DNA of 13,475 bases from Candidatus Adlerbacteria bacterium (GCA_903840375.1 CAIMFR010000050.1:1-13475), one strand, 5' to 3'. Counted from the first letter of the stretch, positions 1 through 6,607 are shown. Program-made: numbers and translations. Notes: generated by a model from the letters alone, not told the origin.

Positions 1-62
1 GTCCCAACTTGTTTTTTGGGGAGCATTGCAGCATATTCTTCCTCCGTAAATTTCTTTGTCAT
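1..62 (-). CDS. N-terminal fragment of a protein, possible NUDIX hydrolase
   Basis: Only the first 20 codons lie in the window; the gene runs off the left edge. The peptide begins MTKKFTEEEYAAMLPKKQVG, a well-formed charged N-terminus. I associate similar starts with CPR NUDIX-type proteins, where a first beta strand would follow, but 20 residues cannot prove a family. The start is supported by an extended -10 (TGATAAGAT) on the same strand ending 7 nt before the ATG, the same arrangement as at several other genes here. The AAGGGG between them is too close to the ATG to be a normal ribosome binding site. Real CDS: fairly likely. NUDIX: a guess. Confidence 0.5.
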   Translation of the reverse strand, partial: MTKKFTEEEYAAMLPKKQVG

Positions 63-69
63 GCCCCTT

Positions 70-78
70 ATCTTATCA
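70..78 (-). promoter_or_regulatory. Extended -10 promoter element of the left-edge gene
   Basis: The minus strand reads TGATAAGAT (TG-n-hexamer), with 7 nt to the ATG at 62. This places the transcription start at or next to the start codon, predicting a leaderless mRNA. No convincing -35 hexamer is visible 16-18 nt upstream. Confidence 0.4.
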
Positions 79-171
79 TCTTTAGCTACTTCAGAATGCC
101 TCCTCAAATAAGAGGGCTTCTTTTTTCTCTGTGGCGAGAGTTTTTGCCGAAGTCGCTGTATCCCTTGATAG
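79..171. other. Short intergenic stretch, weak hairpin only
   Basis: No convincing gene. At 101-126 the plus strand has a short stem (CCTC, six-base loop, GAGG plus one U-G pair) followed by a T-rich tract (CTTCTTTTTTC), which resembles a weak plus-strand terminator. No plus-strand gene ends in front of it, so its role is unclear. Confidence 0.3.
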
Positions 172-180
172 TGCTAAAAT
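172..180 (+). promoter_or_regulatory. Extended -10 promoter element before leader ORF and yibE/F
   Basis: The plus strand reads TGCTAAAAT, an extended -10 with five of six matches to TATAAT. Exactly 7 nt separate it from the ATG at 188, the leaderless spacing also seen at 62, 11199 and 13338. No clear -35 box is visible. It may drive the small ORF at 188-289 and, by read-through, the YibE/F gene at 300. Confidence 0.4.
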
Positions 181-187
181 ACCCCTT

Positions 188-289
188 ATGTTGCCTCAAA
201 GTTTCGGTTCTGATACCGTTCAACATGCGGAGCAGATGATTCTTGCGGATGTGTCCTATCCCCACCGGCGATTGGACAGCAAACTTTAA
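188..289 (+). CDS. Candidate 33-residue leader ORF upstream of YibE/F gene
   Basis: An ATG at 188 opens a 33-codon frame ending in TAA at 287-289, 10 nt before the YibE/F ATG at 300. The peptide starts MLPQSFGSDTVQHAEQM and ends HRRLDSKL; it has no membrane segment and I recognise no family. It is supported by an extended -10 that ends 7 nt upstream, and by the lack of a ribosome binding site for the YibE/F start, which would fit translational coupling. The frame is open further upstream to 86, so it could instead be a chance frame or the remnant of an older gene. Low confidence. Confidence 0.3.
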   Translation: MLPQSFGSDTVQHAEQMILADVSYPHRRLDSKL

Positions 290-299
290 CAAAATACGG

Positions 300-1448
300 A
301 TGACTAAGAAGATACCGCAAGGAATAAAAATACTCCCGATCCTATTCGCTCTACTACTCATATCCCCCATACCCACACACGCCCAAAGCGAAGCAGTGCC
401 AGACATAATCGTTATTGAAAAAGCTCAAGTCCTGGAAGCCACCAACCAACACACCACAACTGTTCCCGGCACAGATACATCCACCACGGTGCAGACACTC
501 AAAGCAGAAGTGGTTGATGGACAGGACAAGGGGCGAGTCGTCACATTCGAGAATGATTATACGCAATTAGGAAATGGCGATCTGTTTTACATTCGCCATG
601 AATCCAACACATTGGATGCCATAACAGACTATTGGACGGTCTCCGACCCGTATCGCCTCAATGTTCTCATCGGTTTAGCAGTCGCATTTATTCTCATCCT
701 CATTCTCTTCGGCGGAATGCAGGGCATACGCGGGCTGATTAGTTTCGTCGGCAGTCTCATGCTTATTTTCTGTCTGCTCCTGCCAGGAATACTCGGCGGA
801 TATTCTCCCATATTAGTAAGTATCGGTGTCGCGTCGCTCATCATTATTGTCGGTTCGTACATCACGCATGGCTTCAACAGGACCACCACTGCCGCGGTGC
901 TGGGCATGATCGCCACAGTTATCATTACAGGACTCGGCGCATACTATGTCGTTCACGCAGGACACTTGAGCGGCTTTACCACAGAGGAAAATGTGTACCT
1001 AAACTTCGACACGCACGGGAGCATCAACATGATTGGTCTGCTGTTCGGCGGTATCATGATCGGTCTCTTGGGTGTGCTCTATGACATCGCCATAGGTCAG
1101 GCGATAGCGGTTGAAGAATTGTTCAGTGCAGGAAAACATCTCACCCATGTGGAGATCTACAAGAAAGCCATTCGCATCGGTCGGGAACATATCGGCGCAT
1201 TGGTGAACACGCTTGCCATTGCCTATGTCGGCGCATCTCTGCCGCTGCTCTTGCTCGTACAGCAGACTTCCACAATGAGCTTGGGGTCGACGCTCAACAG
1301 TGAGATCTTCGCCACGGAAATTGTACGTATCCTCATCGGCAGCATTGGGCTGGTGCTTGGCGTGCCTATTACGACCGCGATTGCGGCGTATATGCTTTCC
1401 GGACAACATGGACAGACCACAGAGACTGAACACGTGCGCCATCATTAA
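300..1448 (+). CDS. YibE/F family multi-pass membrane protein
   Basis: 382-residue membrane protein of the YibE/F-like family (Pfam YibE_F), whose biochemical role is not established. Residues 1-28 form a signal peptide ending THA-Q. Residues 30-118 are an extracytoplasmic beta-rich domain. From 121 follow about seven or eight hydrophobic helices with the family's glycine-rich pattern, including GVLYDIAIGQA at 258-268 with an acidic residue inside a membrane segment, then VEELFSAGKH. The C-terminus is His-rich (H370, H378, H381, H382). I chose the ATG at 300 because it starts directly at the signal peptide; a TTG at 243 in the same frame would put a polar stretch before it. No Shine-Dalgarno is seen. 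It lies 56 nt before the Fur-like gene on the same strand. Its position beside Fur and ZIP, together with the His tail, hints at a metal-linked role, which is inference. Confidence 0.9.
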   Translation: MTKKIPQGIKILPILFALLLISPIPTHAQSEAVPDIIVIEKAQVLEATNQHTTTVPGTDTSTTVQTLKAEVVDGQDKGRVVTFENDYTQLGNGDLFYIRHESNTLDAITDYWTVSDPYRLNVLIGLAVAFILILILFGGMQGIRGLISFVGSLMLIFCLLLPGILGGYSPILVSIGVASLIIIVGSYITHGFNRTTTAAVLGMIATVIITGLGAYYVVHAGHLSGFTTEENVYLNFDTHGSINMIGLLFGGIMIGLLGVLYDIAIGQAIAVEELFSAGKHLTHVEIYKKAIRIGREHIGALVNTLAIAYVGASLPLLLLVQQTSTMSLGSTLNSEIFATEIVRILIGSIGLVLGVPITTAIAAYMLSGQHGQTTETEHVRHH

Positions 1449-1466
1449 TTCAAATGTGTATAACTA

Positions 1467-1494
1467 TTGCAAGTAATTTGCATTAGTGTATATT
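1467..1494 (+). promoter_or_regulatory. Promoter with Fur-box-like operator for fur-ZIP operon
   Basis: -35 TTGCAA (1467-1472), 16-bp spacer, -10 TATATT (1489-1494). A perfect inverted repeat TGCAAgtaatTTGCA (1468-1482) overlaps the -35 and half of the spacer, so a bound repressor would block polymerase. The -10 ends 10 nt before the ATG at 1505, giving a predicted leader of only about 4 nt. Autoregulation by the Fur-family protein encoded next is the obvious inference. Confidence 0.6.
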
Positions 1495-1504
1495 GAACCT
1501 GTCT

Positions 1505-1945
1505 ATGGCTCAATGTAAAAAAGCTGGAACAAAAACGATAGTCGAAACCCTTCAGACTAAGGGGTATCGCCTGACGACTGGCAGAATCGCATTATTGGAA
1601 CTTCTTTTGGAGGCGGGACGACCTTTGAATGTCCGAGAGATCCTAGAAAGCTGGAAAGGACATCCGCTTAATCAAGTGACATTGTATAGAGCTCTCGAGA
1701 ATCTATCGGATACTGGCGTTATCAACCGTGTCGATCTAAACACCGGCACCGCCCGCTATGAATATACGCCGAATAAGCCTCACCATCATCACCTTGTGTG
1801 TACCAAATGCGACGTGGTCGAAGATGTGGAATCATGCACAGTCTCTACACTGCAAAAAAAGGTGCTCAGTGGTTCGCGTCGTTTTAAAAGTATTTATTCA
1901 CATAATCTGGAATTCTTCGGCATTTGCCGAAGTTGCGCCAAATAA
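1505..1945 (+). CDS. fur: Fur-family metal-dependent transcriptional repressor (Fur/Zur/PerR type)
   Basis: 146 residues, normal for the family. The N-terminal winged helix (about 8-82) includes the recognition helix NQVTLYRALENL (56-67) and wing GVINRVDL. The C-terminal dimerisation and metal domain has HHHH at 93-96, then C99-x2-C102, DVVEDVE, H133 and C141-x2-C144, giving the two CxxC pairs of the structural zinc site and histidines for the sensing site. Nothing essential looks missing. I chose ATG 1505 over the in-frame TTG at 1493 because the -10 box covers 1489-1494. It is followed after 3 nt by a ZIP transporter and preceded by a palindromic operator, so it most likely represses its own operon. 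The metal (Zn, Fe or Mn) cannot be told from sequence; the ZIP partner favours zinc or a broad divalent range. Confidence 0.93.
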   Translation: MAQCKKAGTKTIVETLQTKGYRLTTGRIALLELLLEAGRPLNVREILESWKGHPLNQVTLYRALENLSDTGVINRVDLNTGTARYEYTPNKPHHHHLVCTKCDVVEDVESCTVSTLQKKVLSGSRRFKSIYSHNLEFFGICRSCAK

Positions 1946-1948
1946 CTT

Positions 1949-2674
1949 ATGATCGCACTTTTACTGGGCTGTGCCGCATTTTGTTCGACGATGATTGGAG
2001 GGTCGCTTGCACTGCAGATGCGAGATAAGTTGCATATCATTCTCGGTTTTAGCGCCGGGGCCGTGGTGGCAGTTGCGTTTTTTGATCTGATGCCCGAGGC
2101 GCTTGAGCTTGGCGGCAAGACGCACGAGCTTTCGACAGTCGTGGCTTTTACGGCGTTGGGTTTTCTGCTCTACCTGGTGTTGGACCGACTCATTCTGCTC
2201 CACAGCCATGCGTCTGAGTCAGATGAAAAAGAACCGGTTGAATCGCGCGGTCATGTGAGGGCTGGATCGCTTTCAATACACTCATTTCTCGATGGAATAG
2301 GTATTGGATTGGCGTTTCAGGTATCTGCGGCAGTGGGCGCAGTGGTCGCGGCTGCCGTTTTGGCACATGATTTCAGCGATGGGATCAATACGGTGAACGT
2401 CGTCGTGCGCCACGGTGGAGAACGTAAAAAAGCGCTGCGCTGGCTTTTGGTCGATGCAATCGCTCCTGTTGTGGGAGTTATCGTCACGCTCTTTTTCGCA
2501 GTATCGCAGGAATCGCTCGGACTCCTGCTTGCAATGTTTGCCGGGTTCTTCCTCTACATCGGCGCATCTGACCTTATACCCGAGAGTCATCATCAGCACC
2601 CAAAATTTCTTACGACTGCTATGACTGTTGTTGGAATGGCGGTGTTGTATATCGCCATTCACTTTGCAGGGTAA
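1949..2674 (+). CDS. ZIP-family divalent metal transporter
   Basis: 241-residue integral membrane protein with about eight helices, typical of bacterial ZIP carriers (GufA/ZupT-like). Such carriers move Zn2+, and often Fe2+ or Mn2+, into the cytoplasm. The helix-4 metal motif is HSFLDGIGIG (111-120), with H111 and D115. The helix-5 motif is HDFSDG (140-145), with H140 and D144. Helix 2 carries AFFDLMPEA, a family hallmark. Between helices 3 and 4 lies a loop with H85, H87, H102 and acidic residues, the usual variable metal-binding loop, and a second His cluster is at PESHHQHP (211-218). The start is 3 nt after the Fur-like stop with no Shine-Dalgarno, suggesting translational coupling. No other transporter component is intact nearby. 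Confidence 0.92.
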   Translation: MIALLLGCAAFCSTMIGGSLALQMRDKLHIILGFSAGAVVAVAFFDLMPEALELGGKTHELSTVVAFTALGFLLYLVLDRLILLHSHASESDEKEPVESRGHVRAGSLSIHSFLDGIGIGLAFQVSAAVGAVVAAAVLAHDFSDGINTVNVVVRHGGERKKALRWLLVDAIAPVVGVIVTLFFAVSQESLGLLLAMFAGFFLYIGASDLIPESHHQHPKFLTTAMTVVGMAVLYIAIHFAG

Positions 2675-2684
2675 ATCATTTTAG

Positions 2685-2911
2685 TCCGAGGCCGGGACGA
2701 TAGTCGCAATAGTCGCCGGCATCGTCGGCTACTTTGTCGTATTGCGCCGCTCGTCGTTCGCAGCGCACGAGCTCTCTCACATCGGTTTTACCGGCGCAGC
2801 AGGAGCGGTTCTATTTGGCCTCAGCCCGCTTCTTGGACAGGAGTCATAGCGTTTGTGATGGCGTGGAGGGTGAAGAAATTCTGGAATGAAACCCCTGACA
2901 TGTTCGTCTAG
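2685..2911 (+). pseudogene. Degraded fragment of an ABC-3 family (ZnuB/MntB-type) metal permease
   Basis: The frame from 2685 to the TAG at 2847-2849 encodes a short peptide containing VGYFVVLRRSSFAAHELSHI and then GFTGAAGAVLFGLSPLLG. This is the conserved stretch of ZnuB/TroC-type permeases (VLRR.SFAGHALSHIGFAGAAGA..LG.SPLLG). It has no start codon and no upstream helix, and stops after about 54 residues. Shifting frame near 2837 opens another hydrophobic run (TGVIAFVMAWRVKKFW) that ends at TAG 2909-2911. It may be the same gene after a frameshift plus deletion, or another fragment. Full-length permeases have about 260-290 residues. The relic sits 10 nt behind the ZIP gene, so it is a dead metal importer component in a metal locus. 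Confidence 0.7.
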
Positions 2912-2937
2912 TGTGATCAACTTTCCAGGGACAAAAT

Positions 2938-2973
2938 AAAAAACAGACCGACATTTTTGCCGGTCTGTTTTTT
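2938..2973. terminator. Strong bidirectional rho-independent terminator
   Basis: Perfect 13-bp stem: an A-run plus CAGACCG (2938-2950) pairs with CGGTCTG plus a T-run (2961-2973), around a 10-nt loop. A-tract on the left and T-tract on the right let it end both the plus-strand metal operon and the minus-strand protease gene whose stop is at 2989. Confidence 0.92.
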
Positions 2974-2988
2974 GTATAACGATCTTTT

Positions 2989-5900
2989 TTATTTAGTACT
3001 AACCGCAGCGGTCGCTGCGTTGCTGGTTATTCCACCGCTTGATGCCGTGATATATGTGACGCCGCTCTTTAACGGAGTAACAAGACCATTTGCGCTCACT
3101 GTGGCTACGCTCGGGTCGCTGGATGCCCACGTAAGAGTAGCGACGATATCGTTATTTGCCTGATCGTGTTTTGCAGACGCCATCTGCACTTTAGCCTTTC
3201 CGACGATTAGAGTCGGGTATGTGGGAGAAATGTAGATCCACGCCAACTTAGGCTTGAACACTGAAATGACCGATGCGTTGCTTGTGACGCCTCCGCTCGA
3301 TGCAGTTATGTTCGCTGTGCCGTTGTCGACAGGAGTAACCAAACCCGCAGCACTCACAGAGGCAACTGTCGAATCGCTCGAAGTCCACATAACTCTTGCT
3401 GCGATCGGGCTACCAAACTGGTCGAGATTCTTTGTCACCGCTAGCTGCACTTTTGTTTTATTGAATACTAGAGATGCTGTTGCAGGAGAGATAGTCATCG
3501 TGGTGAGCACCGGTTTTGCGGAGGTGATAACAGAAGCATTGCTCGTCACGCCGCCGCTTGATGCGGTTATATTTGCAGTACCATCGCCGACGGGCGTGAC
3601 GACACCGATCGCATTGACCGTCGCAACTGATGTATTGTCAGATGTCCATGTGAGCGTTGCAACTATCGGATTACCGAATTGATCCAACTTCGTCGCTGCT
3701 AATTGGACTCTGGATTTGCCGACGATCAGAAGAGATGGAGATGTCGGTGTGATGTTGATGGTCGTAATTACACGACTGACTACAGTGACGGCAAAAGCAT
3801 TACTCGTGACGCCGCCGCTTGAGGCGGTAATATTCGCAGTGCCATCGCTGACCGGTGTTACCACACCCGACGCGCTAACTGTCGCGACAGATGTATTGTC
3901 GGACGTCCAGCCAAGCGTTGCTGCGATTGGATTTCCCAACTGATCCAACTTTGTTGCCACTAGCTGTGCTTTTGTCTTTCCAACTATCAGAGATACCGAT
4001 GTGGAAGTGTCTAGAGACGGTGTTGTAGAAACAATACTGATAGTCGTAATGACCGGTTTGAAGGAAATAATGACGGAAGCATTGCTCGTCACGCCGCCGC
4101 TTGATGCGGTGATATTGGCAGTACCATTTCCAACTGCAGTAACTAGACCTGCGGCGCTGACTTTAGCAATAGTTGGGTCGCTCGAAGTCCATGTGAGCGT
4201 TGCAGCCATCGGATTTCCCAGTTGATCCAACTTCGTAGCTGTTAGCTGTACTCCTGCTTTACCGAATGTTACAGAAGCTGTCGCGGGAGTGAGGTTGATA
4301 GTCGTAAATACCGATTTTGCAACAGTGATAACGGAAGCATTGCTCGTGACATAGCCGCTTGAGGCAGTGATATTGGCCGTGCCATTTCCAACGGCAGTAA
4401 CTAGACCTGCGGTGCTGACTTTTGCAACAGTCGGATCGCTCGAAGCCCACGTGATTGGTGCGGAGATCGGATTACCGAATTGATCAAGCTCCGTCGAAGC
4501 GAGTTGTATGGTGGGCGCTGTCTTCCCTGCAGCGACAGTAAGAGATGCCGTTGCCGGGGTAATAGTGATGGAAGTGATAACCGGCGTTGTAATTGTAAGA
4601 AGTCTTGCGCCATTCGGTGAACCAAGTCCGGTCGGCGCGTCATAGCCTGCCATTGCATTACATAAGTAACTATCGGTACAAGTACCGTTGCTACCGCCGA
4701 CAACATCGTTCAAGTTAGCGGAGTTGGCATAGAGCTGCTGACCTGCGGTAGCCCCCGCATCAAGCTTGCCCTGCAAGGCATATATGGCGGCAACGATCGG
4801 GGATGACAAACTGGTCCCTCCTGTCTGAAACCAGCCTGAATAACCGACATAATCACTGTCATACACAGCGGCGCCGGTCGCAGGGTCGGCATCAGCCGAG
4901 ATGTCATTATCGGTGCGGTTGGTGCATGTTGAATCTGTCTGCCATGTTGGCTTAGGCTCATAGGCACTACAACCGCTGCCTGTCCCAGCCCAAGTGAGCT
5001 CCTGGAGATAAGAATTACCATCCATCAAAAGAGTTGTTCCACCAACTGAAATAACATTTGGCGATGCCGCAGGATATCCGACTCCATAGCCGGTATCTCC
5101 TGCGCTGAAGGTCAAGACCACACCTGGATACTTGAGATAACTGTCTATGACTCCTTCGCCGGAGAATTCACCGCTAGAACCCCACGAGTTGGATACGACG
5201 ACAGCCTTACTCGCGGCCGTTCTTACAGCGGTGATCATATCTTGCCAGCTGCCGGAGCTAGACTCGACTAATGCAATGCTGCAGTTTTGACAAATAGCAT
5301 GAGCAATCTCAACATCCAGCGACGTCTCTAGCGACCATGACGAGTCCGGAGCAGGTAGAGGAGTTGCTGCGCCAGTCTCATTCATCTTCTGAAAACACGG
5401 TTTATTGGATGCGGTGATAGAACCACTGCAGGTTGGCAACTGCGGGATGCCGTACATTGCACTGTACGTACTTAAATCCTTCACGATGTTCACATCATCA
5501 CCCGCCACTGTAATACCGATTATTGGCGGCGTAGGTGAAGCGGATAAACCGGTCAAGTTATAAGCTCCGAGAAGTTGGGATGGCCCATAACCGCTCGGCA
5601 AAGCGGCGGTACTTGCGCTTTCGGTAATAGTGCTTGTACTTGTGCCCAAAAATGTGTTTGCAATGGGAACACCTCTCGCATCTACCACAACCTTCGCAAA
5701 ACAGGAGATATTGCCTCCGGTAAAGGAATTACACACGTTTTTATGTTTTACCTTGGCAACCTTCGCAAGCTTGCCACTGACCAGCGCCTTTAACTGTGCC
5801 TGCGTACCCGAAAACCTAGCCAGCCTTACGCGGGCAAAATCTGCAACAGTGGACGTGCCCATGGACTGACGTGCCCTCATCTGGGTAGTAGTGCCCACGT

Positions 5901-6042
5901 ACTGACCGGTACTACTGGCAGTTGTCGTGCCTAACGTATTCGGTATCGTCTGCGCATAGACGATAGCTGCACCCTCTATCAAAATGGCGACGCCGGTCAA
6001 CACAGTCACCGCTGAAACTATAAATTTATTCATTCTGTTCAT
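2989..6042 (-). CDS. Secreted S53 (sedolisin-type) serine-carboxyl peptidase with Ig-like repeats
   Basis: 1017 residues. Residues 1-30 form a signal peptide (cleavage near VYA-Q). About 100-480 is a sedolisin domain: catalytic E239 and D243 in LETSLD, oxyanion D316 in FSAGDTGYG, nucleophile S411 in GGTSLSSP, and probable calcium ligands around D446 (NDVVGG) and D468 (GYDAPTGLG). No recognisable long kumamolisin-type prodomain is present, only about 100 residues with a Cys pair. Residues 487-1017 are six Ig-like (Big_2-type) repeats, so the enzyme is probably displayed or adhesive. No C-terminal sorting motif or final helix is visible. I chose the start at 6042 (6033 is also possible) because the promoter at 6080-6108 lies downstream of the longer frame's start. 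Likely role: extracellular protein degradation, perhaps at the surface of a host or prey cell (inference). Confidence 0.92.
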   Translation of the reverse strand: MNRMNKFIVSAVTVLTGVAILIEGAAIVYAQTIPNTLGTTTASSTGQYVGTTTQMRARQSMGTSTVADFARVRLARFSGTQAQLKALVSGKLAKVAKVKHKNVCNSFTGGNISCFAKVVVDARGVPIANTFLGTSTSTITESASTAALPSGYGPSQLLGAYNLTGLSASPTPPIIGITVAGDDVNIVKDLSTYSAMYGIPQLPTCSGSITASNKPCFQKMNETGAATPLPAPDSSWSLETSLDVEIAHAICQNCSIALVESSSGSWQDMITAVRTAASKAVVVSNSWGSSGEFSGEGVIDSYLKYPGVVLTFSAGDTGYGVGYPAASPNVISVGGTTLLMDGNSYLQELTWAGTGSGCSAYEPKPTWQTDSTCTNRTDNDISADADPATGAAVYDSDYVGYSGWFQTGGTSLSSPIVAAIYALQGKLDAGATAGQQLYANSANLNDVVGGSNGTCTDSYLCNAMAGYDAPTGLGSPNGARLLTITTPVITSITITPATASLTVAAGKTAPTIQLASTELDQFGNPISAPITWASSDPTVAKVSTAGLVTAVGNGTANITASSGYVTSNASVITVAKSVFTTINLTPATASVTFGKAGVQLTATKLDQLGNPMAATLTWTSSDPTIAKVSAAGLVTAVGNGTANITASSGGVTSNASVIISFKPVITTISIVSTTPSLDTSTSVSLIVGKTKAQLVATKLDQLGNPIAATLGWTSDNTSVATVSASGVVTPVSDGTANITASSGGVTSNAFAVTVVSRVITTINITPTSPSLLIVGKSRVQLAATKLDQFGNPIVATLTWTSDNTSVATVNAIGVVTPVGDGTANITASSGGVTSNASVITSAKPVLTTMTISPATASLVFNKTKVQLAVTKNLDQFGSPIAARVMWTSSDSTVASVSAAGLVTPVDNGTANITASSGGVTSNASVISVFKPKLAWIYISPTYPTLIVGKAKVQMASAKHDQANNDIVATLTWASSDPSVATVSANGLVTPLKSGVTYITASSGGITSNAATAAVSTK
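2992..4584 (-). repeat. Six tandem Ig-like (Big_2) domain repeats in the protease gene
   Basis: Six units of about 86-94 codons. Nearly all share the patterns LDQ.GNPI, TW.S...SVA.VS, G.VT.V..GTANITASSGGVTSNAS. Nucleotide periods are about 257, 264, 258, 284 and 258 bp, measured at the TASSGG motif (plus-strand positions near 3017, 3274, 3538, 3796, 4080, 4338). The copies at 3539 and 4081 share an identical tract of about 30 bp. The last unit (about 2992-3252) is the most diverged (HDQANNDI, KSGVTYITASSGGITSN). The first (closest to the catalytic domain) has ASSGYVTSN. Confidence 0.9.
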
Positions 6043-6079
6043 TTTATGAATACTTAATCTGAAATGTCTATAAATAATA

Positions 6080-6108
6080 ATTAAACTATACCTGGTATAT
6101 AGTAACAA
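6080..6108 (-). promoter_or_regulatory. Promoter of the S53 peptidase gene with palindrome in spacer
   Basis: On the minus strand: -35 TTGTTA (6103-6108), 17-bp spacer, -10 TTTAAT (6080-6085, five of six matches). The predicted start near 6073 gives a leader of about 31 nt before ATG 6042. The spacer contains the odd palindrome TATACCtGGTATA, a possible operator for an unknown regulator. Confidence 0.6.
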
Positions 6109-6131
6109 AAAAATAGCCCTCTATTTGAGAG
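6107..6131 (-). terminator. Terminator of the 70-aa membrane protein gene
   Basis: On the minus strand a 5-bp stem (CTCTC/GAGGG with one U-G pair, 5-nt loop AAATA; plus-strand arms 6117-6121 and 6127-6131) is followed by CTA and seven Ts (6107-6113). It overlaps the -35 box of the protease promoter by two bases, showing how tightly packed the genes are. Confidence 0.6.
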
Positions 6132-6146
6132 AGTTATCAACTACCC

Positions 6147-6162
6147 TTCGTAGATCTACGAA
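6147..6162. repeat. 16-bp perfect palindrome TTCGTAGATCTACGAA
   Basis: A perfect 16-bp palindrome between the stop of the 70-aa gene (6168) and its terminator (6107-6131). It could be an RNA hairpin protecting the 3' end or a protein binding site. No T-run follows it, so it is not itself a terminator. Confidence 0.55.
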
Positions 6163-6167
6163 TTAGA

Positions 6168-6380
6168 TTAAGCTCTATTGTGGCGAATGTTGTCGAGCGC
6201 CCAGATATATTCCATAACGATAGCGGAGATCCACTGCGGTTCGCCATAGGAAATAAACAACACGATACCAAGAAGGGCCGCTGTGGTGTTGATGATGAGG
6301 AAAGCGATATCGAACTCCTCTTCGTGTCGAGACACTTCCTCGTTATTTGTGATGTATAGCAATAGGCGTTTTAAACTCAT
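6168..6380 (-). CDS. Small hypothetical membrane protein (70 aa)
   Basis: 70 residues starting MSLKRLLLYITNNEEVSRHEEEF. A polar, charged N-terminal 23 residues is followed by a clear membrane helix at about 24-46 (AFLIINTTAALLGIVLFISY), then a second less hydrophobic segment (about 50-62) and a basic tail (NIRHNRA). I recognise no family. The gene is supported by an excellent promoter (TGGACA, 17 bp, TGATATAGT) whose -10 ends 9 nt before the ATG, and by a terminator after its stop. There is no Shine-Dalgarno, consistent with a leaderless message. It stands alone between metK (divergent) and the protease gene. Confidence 0.75.
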   Translation of the reverse strand: MSLKRLLLYITNNEEVSRHEEEFDIAFLIINTTAALLGIVLFISYGEPQWISAIVMEYIWALDNIRHNRA

Positions 6381-6389
6381 ACAGGGCTT

Positions 6390-6418
6390 ACTATATCATA
6401 AATAATGTGCGTTGTCCA
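6390..6418 (-). promoter_or_regulatory. Promoter of the 70-aa membrane protein gene (leaderless)
   Basis: On the minus strand: -35 TGGACA (6413-6418), 17-bp spacer ending in TGA, -10 TATAGT (6390-6395). Both boxes match consensus at five of six positions and the -10 is extended. Only 9 nt separate it from the ATG at 6380, so the leader would be about 3 nt. Confidence 0.7.
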
Positions 6419-6451
6419 CACCCTCGAGACAGCAGACTTCCCCGCTTCTCA

Positions 6452-6479
6452 TTTACATATTTTACACCCCTGATACACT
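6452..6479 (+). promoter_or_regulatory. Promoter of the SAM riboswitch-metK transcript
   Basis: -35 TTTACA (6452-6457, five of six), 16-bp spacer, extended -10 TGATACACT (6471-6479). Predicted start near 6486, about 12 nt before the riboswitch P1 helix. Confidence 0.6.
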
Positions 6480-6497
6480 AGATAGGACAATTGAATA

Positions 6498-6607
6498 GTG
6501 CGTATCAAGAGTACGGCGAGAGGTTCTGGCTCTGCGACCCGTCAGCAACTTGTTTCTAGAAAATCTAGTCACAAAGTGCTTCCAGCCCTTACGGGGAAGA
6601 TACTGTG
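6498..6607 (+). promoter_or_regulatory. SAM riboswitch aptamer (S-box, SAM-I/SAM-IV clan)
   Basis: The conserved S-box core is visible upstream of metK: TATCAAGAG (6503-6511), GGCGAGAGG, TCTGGCTCTGCGACCC and then CAGCAAC. P1 is closed by GTATC (6502-6506) with GATAC (6599-6603). P3 is a CTAGA-AAA-TCTAG hairpin (about 6556-6568). P4 is CTTCC...GGAAG around a short CC/GG extension (about 6579-6599). In this family SAM binding stabilises P1 and shuts off the downstream gene. The subclass (classic SAM-I or SAM-I/IV variant) cannot be settled by eye. Confidence 0.88.

Noticed and set aside
243..299. Earlier TTG start (243) for the YibE/F gene
   Set aside because: It would add a polar stretch in front of a clear signal peptide that begins at ATG 300.
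3254..4225. Several plus-strand open frames (about 70-140 codons) across the protease repeat region
   Set aside because: They are antisense shadows of the tandem Ig-like repeats; their peptides repeat with the same period and the minus-strand frame has signal peptide, catalytic domain and promoter.
2992..4584. Tandem repeats as a possible CRISPR array
   Set aside because: Units of about 260 bp are protein-coding Ig-like domains, with no short repeats or unique spacers.
6043..6108. Longer N-terminus of the protease starting at 6108
   Set aside because: The promoter -10 and -35 boxes lie inside that extension, and the extra residues precede a normal signal peptide.
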